A stretch of 64,000 bases of DNA from Erythrocercus mccallii (Eukaryota > Chordata > Aves > Passeriformes > Dicruridae): the NCBI GenBank assembly GCA_013397435.1, contig VZRG01002594.1, forward strand, positions 30,047 through 94,046, written 5' to 3'. The notes beneath the pieces are model-generated. The model saw only the letters and a program-made list of their open reading frames with translations. It had not been told where the DNA came from and did no database searches. Positions 63,601 to 64,000 of the stretch are shown here, in pieces. The first letter of the stretch is position 1; each line of letters opens with the position of its first letter. The translations under genes were made by a program, and so were the position numbers.

Positions 63601-64000
63601 AAGAGGAGCCCATCCATGTCTCTTCTCACTTCATCAGCAAGGATCAAAAAGTTAGCTTTGTCAGGATACAGATAAGACAGTTGCCCAAATGGGTTTACTT
63701 TGCAGAGGTGACAGTGAATAAGTTAGTCTAAACTTCACTCTCTGTTAAAAATGAGAGGCTTAAGTTTGCCTCTAACTCATCTACACTGCTCTGTTGCACA
63801 TTTGAGAAAACATTTTCACACAGCCCCAAGTGCCTCCTCCCACAGAGAGCGCTCAGACCCAGGGCCAATCTGGTCAGGCTCAGCTGGTACACCCAGATCC
63901 CTCTGACAGCGTGCTACATCCTGGCTTTGTCTGAGAATTCGCTTCTATGGAGAAGCAGCATTCCCGGCCGAGCAGATCCTGCTCCTACAGAGAGGGGACT
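57612..64000 (-). other. AFF1: AFF1 5' intron, initiator exon not in window
   Basis: A search for a short exon with an ATG, MAAQS-like residues and a phase-2 donor found nothing convincing. There is no CpG island here. In human the first intron of AFF1 is very long, so the promoter is expected beyond 64000. Only short open frames and A-rich runs are visible. Confidence 0.7.

Noticed and set aside
63387..63647. Minus-strand frame containing MEAQS, resembling the human start MAAQS
   Set aside because: No GT donor occurs at the required position or phase, and the surroundings are not promoter-like.
1..64000. CRISPR arrays, operons, phage or other prokaryotic systems
   Set aside because: The window is vertebrate intron and exon sequence with CR1 elements. 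No spaced direct-repeat arrays or gene clusters are present.

Overview
The window looks like bird nuclear DNA. It is AT-rich, intron-rich vertebrate sequence. It carries several CR1 LINE fragments with the typical avian 3' end (for example 32717-32819 and 34974-35030) and a recognisable C-terminal piece of CR1 ORF2 (25858-26148). No prokaryotic or viral gene organisation is present.

One gene accounts for most of the window: AFF1 (AF4/FMR2 family member 1), on the minus strand. I traced 20 coding exons from 57611 down to the stop codon at 15832-15834. All 19 exon-exon joins keep phase, and all introns are GT-AG. The joined exons encode about 1,222 residues, against about 1,210 for human AFF1. 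Only the first few residues (initiator exon and promoter) are missing; they lie beyond base 64000. The protein is the scaffold of the nuclear super elongation complex. The P-TEFb-binding N-terminal block, SIAH degron, ELL-binding segment, acidic serine-rich activation region, AF9/ENL-binding segment and C-terminal homology domain can all be seen in order.

Layout: 1-1030 is a GC- and CpG-rich island with an abrupt right edge, probably the promoter of a neighbouring gene outside the window. About 1,500-1,850 is a decayed CR1 reverse-transcriptase remnant. About 1,850-12,800 is intergenic DNA in which I recognise no gene. About 12,830-15,831 is the probable AFF1 3' UTR, with tandem poly(A) signals. 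15,832-31,094 is a dense run of exons for the C-terminal two thirds. 35,208-37,375 holds four small exons. 37,376-55,976 is an 18.6-kb intron with a 9-bp minisatellite, a 13-unit GCT repeat and a 68-bp tandem duplication. 55,977-57,611 holds the two most N-terminal exons, and 57,612-64,000 is intron.

I found no undescribed multi-gene system. The most interesting signals are an in-frame 84-bp tandem duplication inside AFF1 just before the ELL-binding exons, a splice donor that departs from consensus in the serine-rich region, and a perfect 9-bp minisatellite.
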